Below, in pieces: positions 6,745 through 6,962 of a DNA stretch of 6,962 nucleotides. The stretch is from positions 1 to 6,962 of the forward strand of contig JAFGPU010000374.1 of NCBI GenBank assembly GCA_016936035.1. Direction: 5' to 3'. The DNA comes from Acidimicrobiales bacterium (GTDB lineage: Bacteria > Actinomycetota > Acidimicrobiia > Acidimicrobiales > VFJN01). The notes under the pieces were generated by a model. That model was not told the origin of the DNA, did no database searches, and worked only from the letters and a program-made list of their open reading frames with translations. Position 1 is the stretch's first letter. Each line of letters begins with the position of its first letter. A program made the translations under genes and the position numbers.

Positions 6745-6761
6745 ATGATGCCGCCCATCAT
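6745..6761. repeat. Perfect inverted repeat ATGATG-ccgcc-CATCAT
   Basis: Two 6-base arms flank a 5-base spacer, beginning at the base after the previous inverted repeat ends. It lies in a stretch relatively richer in A and T than its surroundings, as expected for a regulatory site in GC-rich DNA. It is 31 bases upstream of the TAGCAT promoter-like hexamer of the universal stress protein gene, so a protein bound here would sit at or just upstream of a -35 region. The role is inferred. Confidence 0.45.
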
Positions 6762-6788
6762 CGCGCATCGCCCCCCCGCCGTCTCAGA

Positions 6789-6800
6789 TCCGTAGCATGG
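6789..6800 (+). promoter_or_regulatory. Promoter-like motif upstream of the universal stress protein gene
   Basis: TCCGTAGCATGG differs by one base from the element at 3987-3998. TAGCAT (6793-6798) fits the TANNNT -10 pattern, 30 bases before the ribosome site's end and 36 before the GTG start. The region upstream is a C-rich tract with C7 at 6771-6777, and no TTGAC-like -35 is seen. The ATG inside the motif (6797) is out of frame with the gene. Confidence 0.45.
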
Positions 6801-6816
6801 CCGGACGTGCCGCTGT

Positions 6817-6823
6817 GGAGGGG
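6817..6823 (+). promoter_or_regulatory. Shine-Dalgarno site of the universal stress protein gene
   Basis: GGAGGGG lies 5 bases before the GTG at 6829. It is a strong site that decides in favour of this GTG start, since no ATG is available in the frame nearby. Confidence 0.75.
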
Positions 6824-6828
6824 TGCCC

Positions 6829-6962
6829 GTGGACACTGAGCAGCAACCGACCCCCGACGCCGATGCCGGCGCCACCACGGGCGCCGTCCCGGTGGCCGAC
6901 TACGACACCGTCGTCGTGGCCCTGGACGGCTCGACGTTCGCGGACCGGGCCGTCCCCGCCGC
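6829..6962 (+). CDS. Universal stress protein (UspA family), N-terminal part (3' end outside window)
   Basis: The first 44 codons are visible and the frame runs off the window. After a 24-residue low-complexity, acidic and Ala/Thr/Pro-rich leader comes YDTVVVALDGSTFADRAVPA (25-44). This is the classic UspA opening: beta strand 1, the VxLDGS turn with the nucleotide-contacting Asp33, and the start of helix 1 with the S-x-F/A-x-x-A pattern. Family members are small cytoplasmic proteins, often ATP-binding, induced by starvation, hypoxia or other stress. The ATP-binding G2xG9x(S/T) motif near the end of a Usp domain lies outside the window, so ATP binding and single or tandem domain structure cannot be judged. 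The gene is divergent from the DUF1992 gene across a 175-base region holding two inverted repeats and a promoter-like motif. Confidence 0.85.
   Translation, partial: MDTEQQPTPDADAGATTGAVPVADYDTVVVALDGSTFADRAVPA

Noticed and set aside
6745..6795. A 16-codon plus-strand frame beginning MMPPIIAH
   Set aside because: It lacks a ribosome site, its start falls inside the inverted repeat, and its end falls in the promoter-like motif.
6295..6795. A 166-codon plus-strand open frame opposite the DUF1992 gene
   Set aside because: It is a Ser/Arg-rich shadow of the well-supported minus-strand gene and runs through the intergenic region.

Overview
The window is very GC-rich (above 70% by eye), with G or C at almost every third codon position, GTG starts, and tightly packed genes. 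The gene families are actinobacterial in style: a fused two-enzyme PutA with an ALDH segment of the type seen in actinomycetes, an AlaA-type transaminase, a DUF1992 protein and a universal stress protein. I infer a high-GC actinobacterium, possibly from a less-studied class such as Acidimicrobiia. The class-level guess is weak.

Layout. Positions 1-468 hold the last four membrane segments of a cation-transporting P-type ATPase whose start lies outside the window. After 37 bases comes a large bifunctional proline catabolism gene (putA type, 506-3955, 1149 aa). An 80-base gap with a small hairpin and a promoter-like motif leads to an alanine-type aminotransferase (alaA-like, 4036-5283). Its stop codon overlaps the start of an MBL-fold metallo-hydrolase (5280-6245). 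Converging on that gene, with only 9 bases between stop codons, is a DUF1992 (DnaJ homologue C28 conserved domain) gene on the minus strand (6255-6653). The divergent region 6654-6828 carries a possible 19-codon upstream ORF for DUF1992, two abutting perfect inverted repeats, and a second copy of the promoter-like motif. The window ends in the first 44 codons of a universal stress protein gene on the plus strand.

How the genes may work together. PutA oxidises proline to glutamate through pyrroline-5-carboxylate. The neighbouring AlaA-like enzyme can move the amino group of glutamate to pyruvate, giving alanine and 2-oxoglutarate. The two together would carry proline carbon into the TCA cycle. 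This is inference from adjacency and known family chemistry. The MBL hydrolase is probably translationally coupled to the aminotransferase, but its substrate is unknown. It has Ser where the related UPF0173/UlaG-like proteins have a metal-bridging Asp.

I see no mobile element, CRISPR array, tRNA or rRNA, and no clear new multi-gene system. The points most worth a second look are the leader region of the DUF1992 gene and the altered metal site of the MBL protein.
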